A DNA stretch of 64,000 nucleotides from Perca fluviatilis (Eukaryota > Chordata > Actinopteri > Perciformes > Percidae), in assembly GCF_010015445.1 (NCBI RefSeq), contig NC_053115.1, positions 14,205,524 through 14,269,523 on the forward strand, given 5' to 3'. Below, in pieces: positions 45,835-59,899 of this stretch; position 1 is the stretch's first letter; each line of letters starts with the position of its first letter. A model generated the notes under the pieces. The model ran no database searches and was not told where the DNA came from. It saw nothing but the letters and a program-made list of their open reading frames with translations. Position numbers and translations under genes: made by a program.

Positions 45835-48526
45835 CAAAACAAGTACATTGATATTATTTAGGTTTCAGAGAGCAAATACTGTATATAATATTCCTCTAAC
45901 AGTGCTGATGGTGTTCGTGGTTTAAGGTTTTACATGAGAGATACTGAGGATGACTTTTGTTGAGCAGTGGCTGCACTTTTTAAGATATCTTTAGAACACC
46001 ATATCATAAATGTGGTTGTTACATTGGAACAGCCAAAGCTGGATGCTCCGTCAAACATGAACACAATGCCATTCTTAAAGTATCTGCAGAAATACAAACT
46101 GCAAATCAGATTACTGGGGCTTAATTGGTATAGTTATTTCATTTGTAGTGATTATGGGTCGGAAATTTATAACATTTGTTTCCCTACAATAAGTCACCAC
46201 CCTTCTAGTTTCTGGGAACTTTGGCTCTCTGATATTACAAACAGAGAAGAGCCACAGCAATTGCTCATGTATGTATAGAGCAGAGGCAAGAGGGGAAAAT
46301 AATGTATCCTTGGATGAAAGACAACAACAGGAGATCTAGGAGTGCAAGGGTAAATGGGGAAAAGGAACTGCCCAAATAGCTATGGTGCACAATGTCCACA
46401 AACAACAAAAACAACAACAATATTCCAGCTTACATGTTATACAATAATCCTGATCTATTGCATTCAGTAGCAGTATACTTGACTACTGAATACAATAAAT
46501 CAACTGTTTGAATGTATTGATGGAATATAGATTAAAAAGAAATATGTGAATAAATATGTTTGTATTGTCTGCTCACATGCATGATAAGTTAATGCTAAGT
46601 GTCCCACTTTTCCAACAAAAGCAAAAACTTACACTTCTACATAAGATGACAGATGGAGTTTATGTCGATATAATAGTCGTTGTTTAGTCTAAAGATATAT
46701 TTGACGCCATGGGCGTGGTGTGAGCATAGACAGGGTGTGAGTGACGTCATTGCTACGGGGCCTGGCGTGTGCGGCTACAGGCAAATCATTTCTTTGCTAC
46801 AGGCCATGCATAGGCCATGGAAGTATTATAACCGTGCGTTCATGGACATCGGAAAAAAAACATTTTTCCGAGTGAAAACGTCATCACTCACGTCACTTCC
46901 TGTGGGAATCAGAGGTGGGAAACTCCACAGACTATATTATTGATTGATTATTTATTATTATACTATATTTAAAAAAAATTCGGGCTAGATTTTGCTAACC
47001 GAGTTTCCCAGTTGGTGACGCGTTGTTGACAACTGACGTCTGATGTAGTGGACTTTGGTTCACTGAACATATTTCAATGACAATAAACTGTTTATTGTGG
47101 ACAAAATGCCTCTGCCAAGAAACATACACAGACATAATATGTTTCAAATTATTCATAAATAAATAGGCCCATGTATAAAAAAACGACACCTTATCCGTGT
47201 CCTTTCCCGTTCGTTGTCCTGCAGATAACACAAACAAGATAGATGATAGATCGGATCCTTTCGACGTTAAAGGACGTGCCTCGTGGCCCGTCTTATTCTG
47301 TCTTATTTTGCCTCTGATTGGCTTACTCTGGTATAACTACATCGACCATTTTAGCAGATACTATTTAGGATCTACCATGGATGTATTAAGAGAACCCGGA
47401 CGTTATTAATAATTATTTCCTGACTCGGAAACTTGAATTTCACATTTGTATTTGAACGCACCGCGGCTACGTTTCCTGTTGTCTACGCCTTTAAAATGTT
47501 CTCCGTGCACGCTTACGATTCTGGCTTCACCTTTTGGTTGTTGGACCAAGACCCGTCGCCCTTCCTTCGAGAGGAAACTCGCACTGACGTAGCTAGCTAA
47601 AGAAACCAGAGCAGACGGACACCAGTGTTAACCTTCTTATGTACTGCCTCTATGGTGTTAACTAGGCGCGTTAATACCACTGTTTTACTGAATCTCTCAC
47701 ATTCCTGTCACCTACATTATCTGCGTTTGGTTGACTGTAGGGCAGACAGGAAAAACACAGATACCGAGAGCTAAAGACGAGAGGAAAATTAAGCGGTGTG
47801 AAACCTGGGCTTTGGTAAGGTTTTAATCATTTCACAGTGTTTTTTTTTTTTTTTTTTTCTTCCTCTGGCGTTTTAAATGCCTTTGCTACATTATCTTTAT
47901 CTTACCTCATAATTTCTAAGCTAAACCCTAGCAAACATTTTCACTGGGATGCCAAGAGCAGTAATAAAGTTAGCTGACTGGAGAAATGTTGGGTGCAGTT
48001 ACAAGTCAAAACAACTAAATTGACAAAAAAAATGTGAGGCCTTTTTTTCCCATCCCCAGAGAACATATTGGTACTGTATTATTTCTCTGACACTAATAAT
48101 AGCCCTTAACAGTGTTTAGGTGGCACTCCGTAGTCACTTTACACACCGTGTTGTGCTTTTTGTATTTTTTTTTCTCCCAGTATTTTTACTTTAACAGGAT
48201 GTAGGCCTACATTTTTGTTATTAAGTTCTCCATACTTTCTAAATAATAATTTGGAAATTGGGATTACTGAAGTGTTTTTGGAGAGGATGTGAGCTGCATA
48301 TCTGTTAGGCATATGACTTCAGCAGAGCTGGTTTAAATCACATGCAAAGACCTGAAGCCCTTTTCCTCCCTCACGCACTTTTTTTTTCATAAATGCCCTG
48401 TTTTCATTTTGAGGCTATAATTAGCTCGGTATGTGCAAGTGTGACCTGCTTCCTCTCTTTCTCTCTCAAACACACAGTTTATGTCTCTACGTTGACTAAA
48501 CCCTCTCGTCTTTTCCTTCTGTTCAG
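45600..48526. other. S100 upstream region and inpp1 promoter/5' UTR
   Basis: No coding feature is recognisable. The S100 promoter should lie at about 45600-45800 on the minus strand; a (TG)n tract follows. The inpp1 leader exon probably ends at 47814 (GGCTTTG|GTAAGG). The 47430-47810 stretch is GC-richer with CpG, as expected for its promoter. The 46680-46880 stretch has CRE-like GTGACGTCAT and GTCATCACTCACGTCA of unknown meaning. Confidence 0.4.
45802..45831. repeat. (TG)n microsatellite
   Basis: About 15 TG units. Confidence 0.97.
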
Positions 48527-48528
48527 GC

Positions 48529-49576
48529 ATGGCTGATCTCCTGAGGCTGCTGCTCCGGGTGGCTGAGAAAGCTGCCAATGTGGCTCGGGTGTGCAGGCAG
48601 GAGGCTCCCCTCTTTCAGCTCCTGGTACAAGAGAAGACCGGAGATGACAAGAACAAGAAGTTTGTTCAGGACTTCAAGACGCTTGCGGACGTGGTGATCC
48701 AGGAGATGATCCGACATGATGTTGGTGCTCAGGTACGAGAAGTCTGGACTAAAGTATGGACTGTCGGAATCAACTGGAGTTGAATTGTAACCATGTCTGT
48801 TCTTTTCTCAGTTCCCTGAGATGGCTAGCTACATTCATGGAGAGGAGTCCAACAAGTTTGAAAATGGGCTTGGTAATGACTTGATATTGCACTTAACACA
48901 CTACATGTTTATGTTCTCTTGTTAACTTTGGATTTGACTGACTTTAAGGTTAAAGCATTTTGCCCAAATCACTGTTTTCGGACAGATTAGGATTCTATTC
49001 AAGAAAAATCCCCAGATGGTTAGATGGTCTAGCATGCGTTTTAGGGTCAGTTAGGGTCATGCAATGGAATATTATCAAGCTAGCGCTGAATCCTTCTGCT
49101 CCTGCAACAGTTTTCTGCAAAGGCTCTTAAGCAACTTTAATATTTCTTTCGAAAACACTTTGCAAAAAATGCAAAATGGAAGTCATACATCTCAGTGTTG
49201 AAGCTGTGTGGCAACAATATTGGATTATCAACTGGGCAAAGTGGGCACATGCCCTGAGTCCCAGGGCATGTGCGTTGGACTTTGGTCTTTGGTGTTACCT
49301 CGTTCTTCAATTAGTAGATATTAGGGGCTGCAACTAACGATCCGAAGATATTCAGGGTTTTTTTGGCTTCTGACAGGAAATGTTGAACCTCTAATCCAAA
49401 CCATGTGCTTCATACTGACTTTTAGGCTTTTACAGCAAAGTGTTGGGATGCAACTGAGCACTGAAGAGTGATAAACTGAAACAGAGAACCTGGTAATTAC
49501 TAAAATAAGCTGGTGATTGTTGTGGGCTGCAGGAAGATAAAAGCATTTATCAGTTCAAAATATGATATACGATTAA

Positions 49577-49618
<42 letters not shown>

Positions 49619-51585
49619 ATAATAATAATCATAATCATCATAATAATAATAATAATAATAATAATCACTCAACCTTCTTATTAGTGGACTAAATACTAGT
49701 AGGACTAAAAATACACTTGACTTAATGATCTGCACTTGAACCTCACAGTGACTGAAACATATTTCATCAAAAATAATCAGAACATAAGCCAACACATTAA
49801 TGTGTCACTGTCCAAATATTTAAGCTCACCGCACATTGCACTGTGTAAATATTTAAAGTCATTTGTCGTAAAGTAATCAAATGAAGCCTTGCTGACTCCG
49901 TGTTGACAGGAGAGAGTGTGACGGTCACAGTGTGCGGCACAGAGAAGGAGACTGCGGCGCTGCTGGCCACGGTGCTGGACGGTGATCACACAGCGGCGTC
50001 TCTGCTGGCTCGAGCCATCCACCAAGACCCAGCAACCATCGACGCCAACACAGACGGTCTGACGGTGCCCCTCAGCCTCTCTGAGCTCGGCATTTGGATC
50101 GACCCCATAGGTGAACGACGATAGGTTTTTCTGTGTGATGCAGTAAATTTATCCAGAAAACACTGCAGAAAGCGGAGCCTCACTGAGAACTGTTTGTCTG
50201 TTTTGTTTTTCATTGAAGATGCCACCAGCCAGTACATAGAGGGCCGAGAGGAGGTGCTGGAGGAGGGCCACCTGTCTCCTTCAGGCCTGCACTGTGCTTT
50301 GGTCCTAATCGGGGTTTATCTCCGGAGCACAGGCGAGCCCGTCATGGGTGTCATCAACCAGCCGTTCAGCTACAAAGATCCAGCAGGTGGAGGGTAAGAT
50401 GGAAAACAATCTGCAATGTGTCCTCTTCTACAATGTTTTGTCCTCCCCATTTACAAACACGAGGGGGCAAAATATTACAAATACACGCGGACAAGTCACG
50501 CAAGTCTTTTGTGTATCTGTACTGTATGTACCTTTCACATTCTCTGTCTTCATCTCTAGATCTCTTGTTCTTTGCCTCACAAGGCCACAACTCACATTGT
50601 GAGCGCAGTTTTTTCCAGTTTGAGCCTGACCAGATACTCCGACTACATGTCCAATCAATCAGAAAACTGTGGGGCGTGTTTAGATGATAAGGTGACTTAC
50701 TATCTAATGAAACTCCTCAACTTTGTGAAGAACTATGTAACAAAGTATTATAAAAATTGATTGCATGGCCAGCTTTTACCTTTTTAAGGCAGCTACAATC
50801 AATATTTCTATAATAACAACGTATTAAATGACGATGTGAAAGGAGTTACTTGTAGTGATGAACTTGCAGAGAATTATCACCTGAATCTGCAGCTCCCTTC
50901 GGCTTTACGGAGCTTTATAGTGACTTTCAGCTTATTTTTTTTCAGCTGTCCAGTCCGTAACTTTATTGCTTTGGTTCACTCTCCGATGCAACAGGCAGCT
51001 CTACCTGCTTTGCACCGAATGGCAGACAGACACATGGCGACTACCATTTAGTAAAGTATTCTCAACCTGCCACTAATCATTTGCATTCACAGCTGGAGGG
51101 GGAAGCATTTCTGGGGGGTGTCCTGTGGCGGCCTCAATGCCAGCTCAGTCCCCCGGCCCAAAGATGCACCTGAAGGGGGGCTGTCTGTGGTGCTGAGCTC
51201 CAATGAGAAGCAGGTGGTAAAGGAAGCCCTGACCTCGCTGTGCGGCCCTGACAAGCTGATGTACGCCTCCGGAGCCGGCTACAAGATCCTGTGTGTCATT
51301 CAGGGCCTGGCGGATGTTTACGTCCTCTCAGAGGGCAGCACCTTTAAGTGGGACTCCTGCGCTCCTCACGCCCTGCTCCGAGCCCTCGGAGGGGGAGTGG
51401 TTGACCTGACTAAGTGTCTACAATCCAGCCCTGGAGCACAGGATCAGCACACAGAACTGACCTATCACCAGCCGTACCCCGGAGGTAGAGGAGCAGACCG
51501 CTGGGCTAACCATGGCGGCCTGGTGGCTTATCGAGACTGTTCTCAGCTTCACAGCATCATCGCTCCTCTGAAAGGCAAGCTGTAG
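48529..51585 (+). CDS. inpp1: INPP1, inositol polyphosphate 1-phosphatase
   Basis: Five coding exons: 48529-48732, 48812-48872, 49910-50110, 50219-50393 and 51093-51585, GT-AG and in phase, 377 residues (human 399). The enzyme removes the 1-phosphate of inositol 1,4-bisphosphate and 1,3,4-trisphosphate in the cytosol, feeding inositol recycling; it is Mg2+-dependent and Li+-inhibited. Metal-site motifs of the family are present: the Glu pair in IHGEESNKFEN (about residues 78-80), the signature WIDPIDATSQYIEG at the exon 3/4 junction, and the C-terminal KWDSCAPHALLRALGGG. The segment GVSCGGLNASS is also typical. A non-coding exon upstream (donor at 47815) is likely. The start ATG at 48529 lies two bases after the acceptor, and MADLLRLLLRVAEKAANVAR matches the known N-terminus. 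Confidence 0.96.
49322..49470. repeat. MITE fragment (GGGGCTGCAACTAACGAT type)
   Basis: Left-end piece related to 20722-21003, in inpp1 intron 2. Confidence 0.5.
49578..49665. repeat. (ATT)n/(AAT)n microsatellite
   Basis: TTA repeats switch to ATA repeats in the middle, forming an inverted trinucleotide tract of about 85 bases in inpp1 intron 2. Read on the minus strand it gives runs of Tyr and Asn, which are not a protein. Confidence 0.95.
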
Positions 51586-54500
51586 TTGAAAGAGCAGTGG
51601 ATGTAATCAGCACAAGCTGAAGCAATTATTGTTGCATATGCTCATATTCATGTTTTCTATATTAGTAGAGCGAGAAGGATGGGGTTACAGGATGAACTAT
51701 TTTAAATATAAATAATGTCTTATTTTGAATCATATATTTGCAAGTGTTATGAGATGAACATCTGTTCTGGGCAAAATGTTTTGAAAAACTTGGAAAAGAG
51801 ATAGTTTATGTTGGCAGTATTGTTACCAGTTGATGAAAATTCAAACTATTGATGTGTCAGGGAGTGAAGGTCAAAGGGTGGAGTGACAGAAATAATTTGG
51901 GAACCACCGATCTACGTACATCATGCCAGATGTGTGGGACTTGCGATACACAGCAGAAAGTTCCAACAATCCCGACAATGTTACTCGCTCAGTTGTACTG
52001 TTAACTTGTATGAGGGACAAGCTGTAGAGCTGCGAAGATTCAATATTTCCTCCTTGCAGCTAAAACAAAGTAAGAAAGCATTATTGGGAATTTTGTCGAG
52101 CTCAGGCCTGATAAGCACTTATTAAACGTAGCTAAGCTGTGTAACAGTTTGTCTACATGCATGAAGAACTGTCATGAAGAAACGGGGCTCACTGCTGGAC
52201 AGCTGAGGACTGCCAGAGAAAAGGTAATGTGGCATCACAAGACTGCTTCTGACTGATCGTAAGGGTTTTTCTTGGACTTAAGCAGTCTAAATTGTAGTTA
52301 TAAACAATGACCTTACAATTTTTCTACCCTACCTAACCTGTAAAATGTTATAAGTTAAATGAGACCCAAATCAAGCCGTGTGCAGCAATCTGCACCTCTC
52401 TGAAACCACTCCTTTTAAGGAGCAAAGGGATTGATGTGTCCTGTCCTCGCTCCATGGCCATAACACCATTAGTTAATAAGGTCAGAGAATGGAAAAGCCA
52501 TGTGAGGTAAAACAGACACAAAGCCCTTTTCAGTGAGGGTTTACAGCAAAATGAAATATTGAAGGATGGGACCTCTGCAGGCTAACCTGCTCCTCTAAAG
52601 GACTGAAACAGATTCTTATTAAGATGTTTGTAATGACACATGTACCCTTACTTTCATTGTCACTATGTGTTTAAAATGGTGTAACTTTTGATATTCATTG
52701 TTGAATAGCTGAGAAATGATTTATGTATGGGCCTACTGAGCATAAAACAGAAAAGCAATGTGCATATAGGAAATCCTCTTTATTTTGAAAACCAGAGAAA
52801 GCGGGGGAAAAGAAACCCAACAGTGATATTTTAAAACTGTTTTGCCAGCCAGGGAACTCGCCTCATAATTCCCTCAAAGAAAAAACCCTGATTGTCTGTC
52901 TGATTATTTATTTTTTTGCAATACTTCTGCATATTCTGTTAAAAGCTGGAGAAGGAAAAAGAAATCTGAAGTGTTGGCTCTTTCATCGACCTCTTGGACT
53001 TCAACCTGCTACCTTAACGTACAGCACAGAACATTCTCAAGTCAAGGTGGACGTGTGGGAAAACAAAGCACTCTGCTCAACGTGGGTATAGCTGTTAATC
53101 CAGTTTTCCAGACAGGGCTGAATCAGATATTTGATGATCTGAAGAAAACAACTTAGATAATAAAGGCCCAAATATGTATGTAAGATGAGAAATGACAGGT
53201 AATAAAAAAATTAAAAACATCAAATTAACCTAATTTGTGAATGAAATATTTGATCAAAGTCAATTTTAGTTTTCTGATTATCACACAGTTGCCGACCTGA
53301 ATCCTGCCCAATTGAAAAAAATATTTTAAGGCCTCATAGTTCTGTCCGAACCTTTCTTTATACTATCAAATGGTTTTTCACCAGAATGAAAAATAAATCC
53401 AGATTTATTTTTACATTTTCAGTTGGTTTCATTTAAAAGGGCCCTTTTTAGTTGACAACTCAAACCGTGGCTGGAGAACTGGTCAAATGCATACAAGAGA
53501 AAAGCTATTTTGACAGATTAAAAACAAACATGGCAAACTTAATGACCTGCTTCAATGAGCTCAAACATTTGCATCAAAGGTTCCTCTTTTCAAGCTACCA
53601 GACAAACCTGCATTATGAAGTACAAATACAGAAGATAGTTCTGATACTTGGGTTTCCCAGAGTGACGGACGTGGACTTAAATGTGTTTTTTCATTGAAAT
53701 TGTTCTCACTCATTTAACATTCAGTTTCTACCAAAAAATAATCTTAATTGCAAATGAGCCGTTATCTTAGCAAGCTACACCTCCTACGCAGCTGCAGGAG
53801 TCTGGTTAGGCTGAATCGCTCTGATGTTATTACAGTTGTGGGTGTGCAAATTAACACAAAAAAAACATTGAACGTGGTACTTTTCATCATCAACTGTCAA
53901 TATAAAAAAATAGCCTTTATCAAATGCCTTATCACACATTGCCATTTCACTACACTCACACTGTAAACAACAGCTGTTTTCTTAACTTATGAACATTAAA
54001 TTATTTCTATGTAAGAACCATGTCAAGAAACAAAACCCCAAATACAACCAATTATTTTTCTGACCCCTTCATGTTTTTACATACTGTACAGTAGTAACAC
54101 AGGGGAATCAGCTGTTTAGCTTTAGCGTTTCTGTGACTTTGACATTTTGAAAGCTGACCCACGTCCAGGTGGCAGTATTAACCAGAAGAATACACCAGTT
54201 TATATCTGCAAAACTTTAAGAGTCCGATGATTCGTTTCTTTAATTGGTGACAGTCAATGACAGATCAGTGATGTAGAAGGCACGTCTTAACATGCTCCGA
54301 AACATCTTTGCTGGCATAAAATGGTACTCTACAACAAGTGAGACCCTGATCAAAACGGTTTACTTTTCAGTAGCAGCATGAACGACTACGCAAATCAACT
54401 ATATGAAACTAACACATTGCAAACGCGTGCCGTTTTCAGTTGGTAATGAACAAATTAAAAGTAACAATGTTGATTTGACAGCATTCGAGTTTTGTGCAGG

Positions 54501-55713
54501 TCAGGCTTGCTTCAGTATATGTAAATTAGCACACTTTATGATATAAAATGACTCAAACGGCGGTTACGCTTTGTAAATGAGTTTAACTGTGACCACCGTT
54601 TTAATGTTGTGTGGTTACACAGTCAGTCAATCAACAGGGGGCATCAATTGTATGTGGACATCAAAACAGCAATTCCTCCCTGGCGAAGAAAAAGATCAGC
54701 ATTTCAAAATGTCAACGCGTCAAGTTTTAAAGTTTTGAGAATTTATCAAAGCAGTTGAGCTGGGGTTCGGTATTACAGAAACATAACTGAACTCATTCCT
54801 GCTGTTAGATTTTAAACCCTAATAACAACGTCAATCTGGAGCTGAAACTAACAGCAGGCAAATTTAACATGTTTGAAACTGTTGATCCTAGAACAAAAAC
54901 ACTTATCATTTTCACTTATTCTGGTCCAGATTTTACATCTTGACCGTCTCCTCTCTGGCTCAGTGGCTTTTGAAAACAGAGGTTAACAAATGCACTAATT
55001 CTGCACAAATGGCCAACTCTTCATATAGTAATAACTTTGAAAGGATGCGTTTAGTTTCTCTAACCACTGAAACTGAACTTTGAGTGCACTTCTAGCAGTT
55101 CAGAGGTTTTGGGTTTAACTGGTTTCAAATCATTCTTGAAATACGGTGGGCGAGGTGCAGATCTAACACGAGTACACTGACGCAGTGAAGTCGCCCAGAT
55201 CATTATCTTCTTCGTGTTAATTATGGGGATCCTCTCTCTTCAAGTGTCACTCTGTCTGGAACCAACGTCTTAAACTTAAGCTTATACAAAACATTAAAAA
55301 CAAAAGTGAAGAAAAAAAAAAAAAAAAGTGTTAAAACACAGGTGAATAAATCATGCTTTGCAGGATTTGGCAGGAAATTATGAAAAGGAAAACGTTTCAT
55401 TACAGCATCCCGATAAGGATTTCAATGCCAAGGCTACAGTCGTCTTGAAGACCAACAGAACAACAAGGTGAAATGAGAGGTAAAGCACCATCACCTCTTC
55501 AACCCTCCTTCAATACTTGTTTAGACAACAGGCTCCTCTTAATGATCCCGTCTTTCTCTCTCTCTCTCTCACCTCTGGCTCATCGGACCTTAACCACATG
55601 AATTATCTCGAGTTCAGATCTTGGCGGGCCGACGGGGAGCCGAGAGACAAACATGGCCGTTATTTATTGTGTCCCTGTGTTGTTATGTTGATACGCTGAG
55701 AGGTCAACGGACT
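51586..55713. other. Convergent 3' region between inpp1 and dnajc14
   Basis: About 4.1 kb with no recognisable gene; the two flanking genes point at each other. The inpp1 3' UTR may end at the AATAAA at 53160-53165. A minus-strand AATAAA (55663-55668) lies about 50 bases past the dnajc14 stop. Open frames here are short and have no family features. Confidence 0.5.
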
Positions 55714-58098
55714 TCACCTCTGGAAGGGTTTGCGGACCTTCTTCCTCCTTCGGGGGGGTTTGCCACTTTCAGCCCATGTCTCACTGGACTCTGGCCGCTG
55801 ACCCCCCGGCATGTAGAAACCTGTCTGGCTCGGGGGAGGGGAGAACGGGGGCGCTCCGGCACCAGGGGGCTGCTGATGGGGGGGACCTGAGGGGAAAAAT
55901 CCCCCATTGGCAGCCATGTCGTTAGGAGGTCCTCCCTTGAAGATGCGGTTGAAGAAGTCCTGCAAATCTGCAGGGTTGGTCGGACTTGGGGCGTGCTCTG
56001 AGGGTGTCCTGAAAGTGAAAGTTTGAAAGTTCAGAGCTCCTTTGAGCCTTGAAGGATGGTCTTTTTGGCTTTTATAGATGGTCACGATGCCACGTCGTGG
56101 CAACAGCATGAGCAGAATAAATGATGTCCAATTGTAAAGAGCATTAGGGTTAGGATGATAATCTATTTGAACATAAAGTATATTAAAAACAGTATAGTTT
56201 TTTTTTTTCAATGCACCACACACACACATTAGGATTCTTGGAAATGCATTAATCACAGACAGTGTAAAGTGTTTTGTCAGCAGAGACCGAAAAACAAATG
56301 AAAGAAGATGGAAAAAATTGTTGTTATATTTCCATGTTTTAACTCATTTTTGAAGTTGTATAAGAGTTGTCTGGTTAAACTGTTAACTGTGTCCTAATTT
56401 TGTTTTAGCAGTTGAGATAGCATATACTGCAACACTTTACATTTTCATAGCACCCCGTTTCTAAAAGGAGGACTCCTTAAGTCTCCCACTGGTATTTGCT
56501 TCATATTTTCAAACAGCAGAACTATGGCAGATGTTCCAGATAGAGCTGTAATCAGGCCCGAAAAGGCCCGAGCAGTACATTCTGATTGACAGCTTTTTAA
56601 AAGCCCGAACCCGTTTACAGCCCGACTGTACAAAAGGCCGTCTATCAGCAGTCAGAGTGTCGGAGAATAGCGCGGACACGCGCTTCACACCGCGAGCGGG
56701 CACACGCACCACTCGGCGGAAAAGGGAGAGAAAGAAAAAAAGAGACCGCGCCGCACGCACACAGCTCCTTTGTCTTTCTTAAAAAATGAGTCATTTATAC
56801 ATGTTTTAACATCATTTATTCATCACTAACGGAGGCTATAGGCCACTTGGAAGTTGCAACAAAGAAACAGGCTAAGTCCTCCAGAGACCAGCCTCCGTTT
56901 CACCTCCTCAGGATCCATTTTCACGCTAATCGAAACGCATCAGCTGACCGCTCATTTACCATGCAACCCGAAGCGCAAGCCCGAGCCCGTGTAAAATAAT
57001 AGAAATTAAGACCGAACCCGTCGGGTCCCGTCGGGTTTGGGCAAAGATCTTCAGCTCTAGTTCCAGATATGTAAAACTCACGAAACTATCTGCTAAAATC
57101 AGTGATGAGGCTAACTTGAGGCCTGAATAAAGGAGGAGGAGGAGGAGGAAATAGCACATGATTTAGCACCATGAAGCCACAACAAACCCTTGAAGGGACG
57201 TACCTGTGTCGTGTGGAGTTGCTGTTGTTCTTTGAACCAAAAGAGATGTGATAGGGCACACGGTGCGTGTCAGGAGAAATGCCGATTCTTTGGCAACCTG
57301 CCCACTCTGAAACATGATGGCATGACAGCAGCTTACATATACATTTAAATACGGTAAAACTTTGCTCTGAAGCTTTTCTATGACCCGCGAATCCAAGCGC
57401 TGAGTGAGCTGGAGACTGATAACATATGAGCTCATGCAAACTACACAACGTATTACTGTTCAGTTACTGATGAGGGGAGCAGATAATCTTCAGAAAAAGC
57501 TGACATTCACCTGTAATATCATACACTTTGCCATCCATACATGCAAAGTATGTGATACGTAGGCCCAACATGCTGGACTCGGCCCACAGGTCCCCCTCCT
57601 CAGCACTATGGCAGCGGTTGCACTCGGCACAGAACCGGGCCTCAGCAGGTTCACGATCCATCTCGAACCGCCTGCACAGACACAAAGGTCACGAAGGAAA
57701 CACCAACTGTACTACTACATAAGACGTGATTCGGTTGTGTGTAATACATAATGCTTAACTCCAGTCTGAGGAAATGTTTGACACTGATTCCGTTGATATT
57801 AGCGACGTACTTGTGTTTGCCTTCACACTTGGTACACATCATGGTGTTCATGGCTTCCTTCAGGTCATCCTGCAGTTTAGTGAGAAACTCGTTCATCGAC
57901 TTTGAGAGCTCGGTTGCTGCCATACGCTTCCTGCATGGGAAAGATACAGACCGATTGGTGATACATGAACATAACAGGCCTAAGGAGTCAACCTCACTCT
58001 AAATCACTGTACAATTTAATTACTTCAGAAAAAACACTGTTCGTCTTAAAACAACAGACTATGGATAGTTGCAGTCAATCTCTATTTACTATCACTGT

Positions 58099-58156
<58 letters not shown>

Positions 58157-59899
58157 CATTGTAGGAAACTTGAATTTTGTGCAAATAATGCAAGGACAGT
58201 GTCCACTGAGGGGCTCGTTCACTCTACTGTCTTTAACAAAAGGAGGATGAGAAAAATAAATAAAAAGTTAGAATATTCAATTCTAATAAACGGATGATAG
58301 AACTTTACAACTGCAGAAAAAAACTGATTGTTGTATTAATGTAACGGAAAAAAAGATTCTTTTAAAAACAGGCTACGAAATAAATGTATTTTTAACATAC
58401 TTCGAGTTGTTTTTTGTTTTATTTTGCTTTTGAATTATATGTCCGTGTACTCACAACTCGTACTCTCGTCGTGTCTCTGGGTTACTGACAATATCCCAGG
58501 CAGCCCTCAGTACTTTGAACGCCTCTCCAGCACGGGGGTGTTTATTTTTGTCTGGATGGACCTGAAGAAGAAAGGACAGAGGAAAAGGTCATATGAGTAA
58601 AGGAGAAAAACTCCGCCTCCAATACAATTTGTTATTATTGTCATTAATGCAATAGCTGTGTTTTTCACCCAGACACTTCACACACACCTGGACAGCCAGC
58701 TGTCTGTAGGCCTTCTTCAGTTCAGCCTCAGTGGCATGCACCTCCACACCCAGCACTGTAAAAGGGTCGAGCTCGTCCTCTGGTACCTCAGCCAATGCCA
58801 GCAGTCTCTCCAGCTCCTGGCCTGGCTGGCTTCTCCCTGCCCTGCCGGGAGAGTCAGGGCTGGACGGTGGTACATGGCCATGCCTCCTGAACCTGCTTCG
58901 GACTGTCTCCAGCAGGGACACCACCCTCTTCCAAAACCTTGACTCCTGAAAAGCTGTCCAATAGTGTTTTCCCTTCTCTCCTCCAAAGCGAACCAACGCA
59001 CCCTTTGCCCACTGGGAACCGAGAATAACCAAAGCACAGAAAAGTCTCAAAAAAGATAAGGCAGCTGTCTTCACCCACTTTACTAACCGAACAATTTTAT
59101 CCACCAGGTCTGTTCCTGCGCATTTCGTCCATTTCAGAATCCGACTAGCATCTGCTTTCATTCCTGCTGTATCTGTGATCTTCACAAGGAGCTGATGCCC
59201 AAAGTTGTAAAGTTTCACCCCTCCAGCCTCCACACCAACTCCACAATTGTGAGTTAATGTGACAATAATCTCAATCATCATGTGGACGCAGGAGATGCAC
59301 CAAAAGCTCAGAGACTCTGACAGCATCTCCTTGAAAGCTAGGACGAGCTGGTTGCCTGTCCGCCTGCGGCCTCGGTTCTGCTGATGGTGGTGGTGGTTAC
59401 GTCTGCGGGTCTGCTTGTGCCGACCACCACTTGACATAACATTGCCTTTTTGAAGGGAGGAAAAAGCACTTTGACTGCTCTGCTCTGAAACTGACCCACT
59501 GCTCCTGAATCTGCATCTCCGCCCAGGTCCCACGTTCCTCCAACCAGACTCCCCGTTCATGTGCTGCTCCTTCGCAGCTTCATCCTCTTCTTGATTTATA
59601 ACATGCGAGTTCTCATGCTCTGCAGTGTCATCATGCTCAAACCCATCTGAAGCCTCCTCAGTATCCTCTTTGGCCTCTGTAGATCCACAATACTCTGCTT
59701 CGCCAGCACCAGAGGCTGGTGGAGTGGCTGGATGTGGGGTGTCCTGAGATTTGGCTGTTTTGTCCCGCTCACAGTCATCATCAGTGGGCCTGGCCTCCCA
59801 CTGACTAGCCTCGGTCACTAAGTTGGGATCACCATCAGGGATGTCCTCATCAGTGTCAGTAACCCAATCCATTTCCTTCTCAGCTGCTTCTCTCTCCAT
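55714..59899 (-). CDS. dnajc14: DNAJC14, ER J-domain protein
   Basis: Six coding exons on the minus strand: 59899-58688, 58561-58455, 57930-57811, 57671-57511, 57306-57204 and 56008-55714, in phase, 665 residues (human about 700). DNAJC14 is an Hsp70 co-chaperone anchored in the ER membrane, linked to export of GPCRs. The N-terminal third is acidic and low-complexity. A basic stretch follows ([20 protein letters not shown]), then hydrophobic membrane segments (about [18 protein letters not shown] and [15 protein letters not shown]). The J domain begins [21 protein letters not shown], with the essential HPD at about residues 406-408 exactly at the exon 1/2 junction (Q|VHPDKN). A Cys-rich zinc-ribbon-like part follows (CTKC...CAECNRC), then the Jiv region and a Pro/Gly-rich tail ending [14 protein letters not shown]. 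An acceptor at 59927 shows a non-coding 5' exon exists upstream. Confidence 0.95.
56541..57059. mobile_element. hAT MITE with perfect 8-bp target duplication, in dnajc14 intron 5
   Basis: Ends TAGAGCTG and CAGCTCTA are exact inverts; the target GTTCCAGA is duplicated at 56533-56540 and 57060-57067. Inside are repeated GCCCGAACCCG / CGGGTCCCGTCGGGTTTGGG motifs near the ends and a GC-rich core. It encodes no transposase. Confidence 0.93.
58103..58154. repeat. (TA)n microsatellite
   Basis: About 26 TA units, in dnajc14 intron 2. Confidence 0.97.

Noticed and set aside
47197..47409. 70-codon frame with a hydrophobic stretch before inpp1
   Set aside because: No recognisable family, no clear splice signals and an AT/GC pattern like its non-coding surroundings.
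49550..49795. Minus-strand frame rich in Tyr and Asn
   Set aside because: Translation of the trinucleotide microsatellite in inpp1 intron 2.
58658..59078. Several frames antisense or out of frame in the first dnajc14 exon
   Set aside because: Shadows of the GC-richer coding exon; the dnajc14 frame alone has family motifs.
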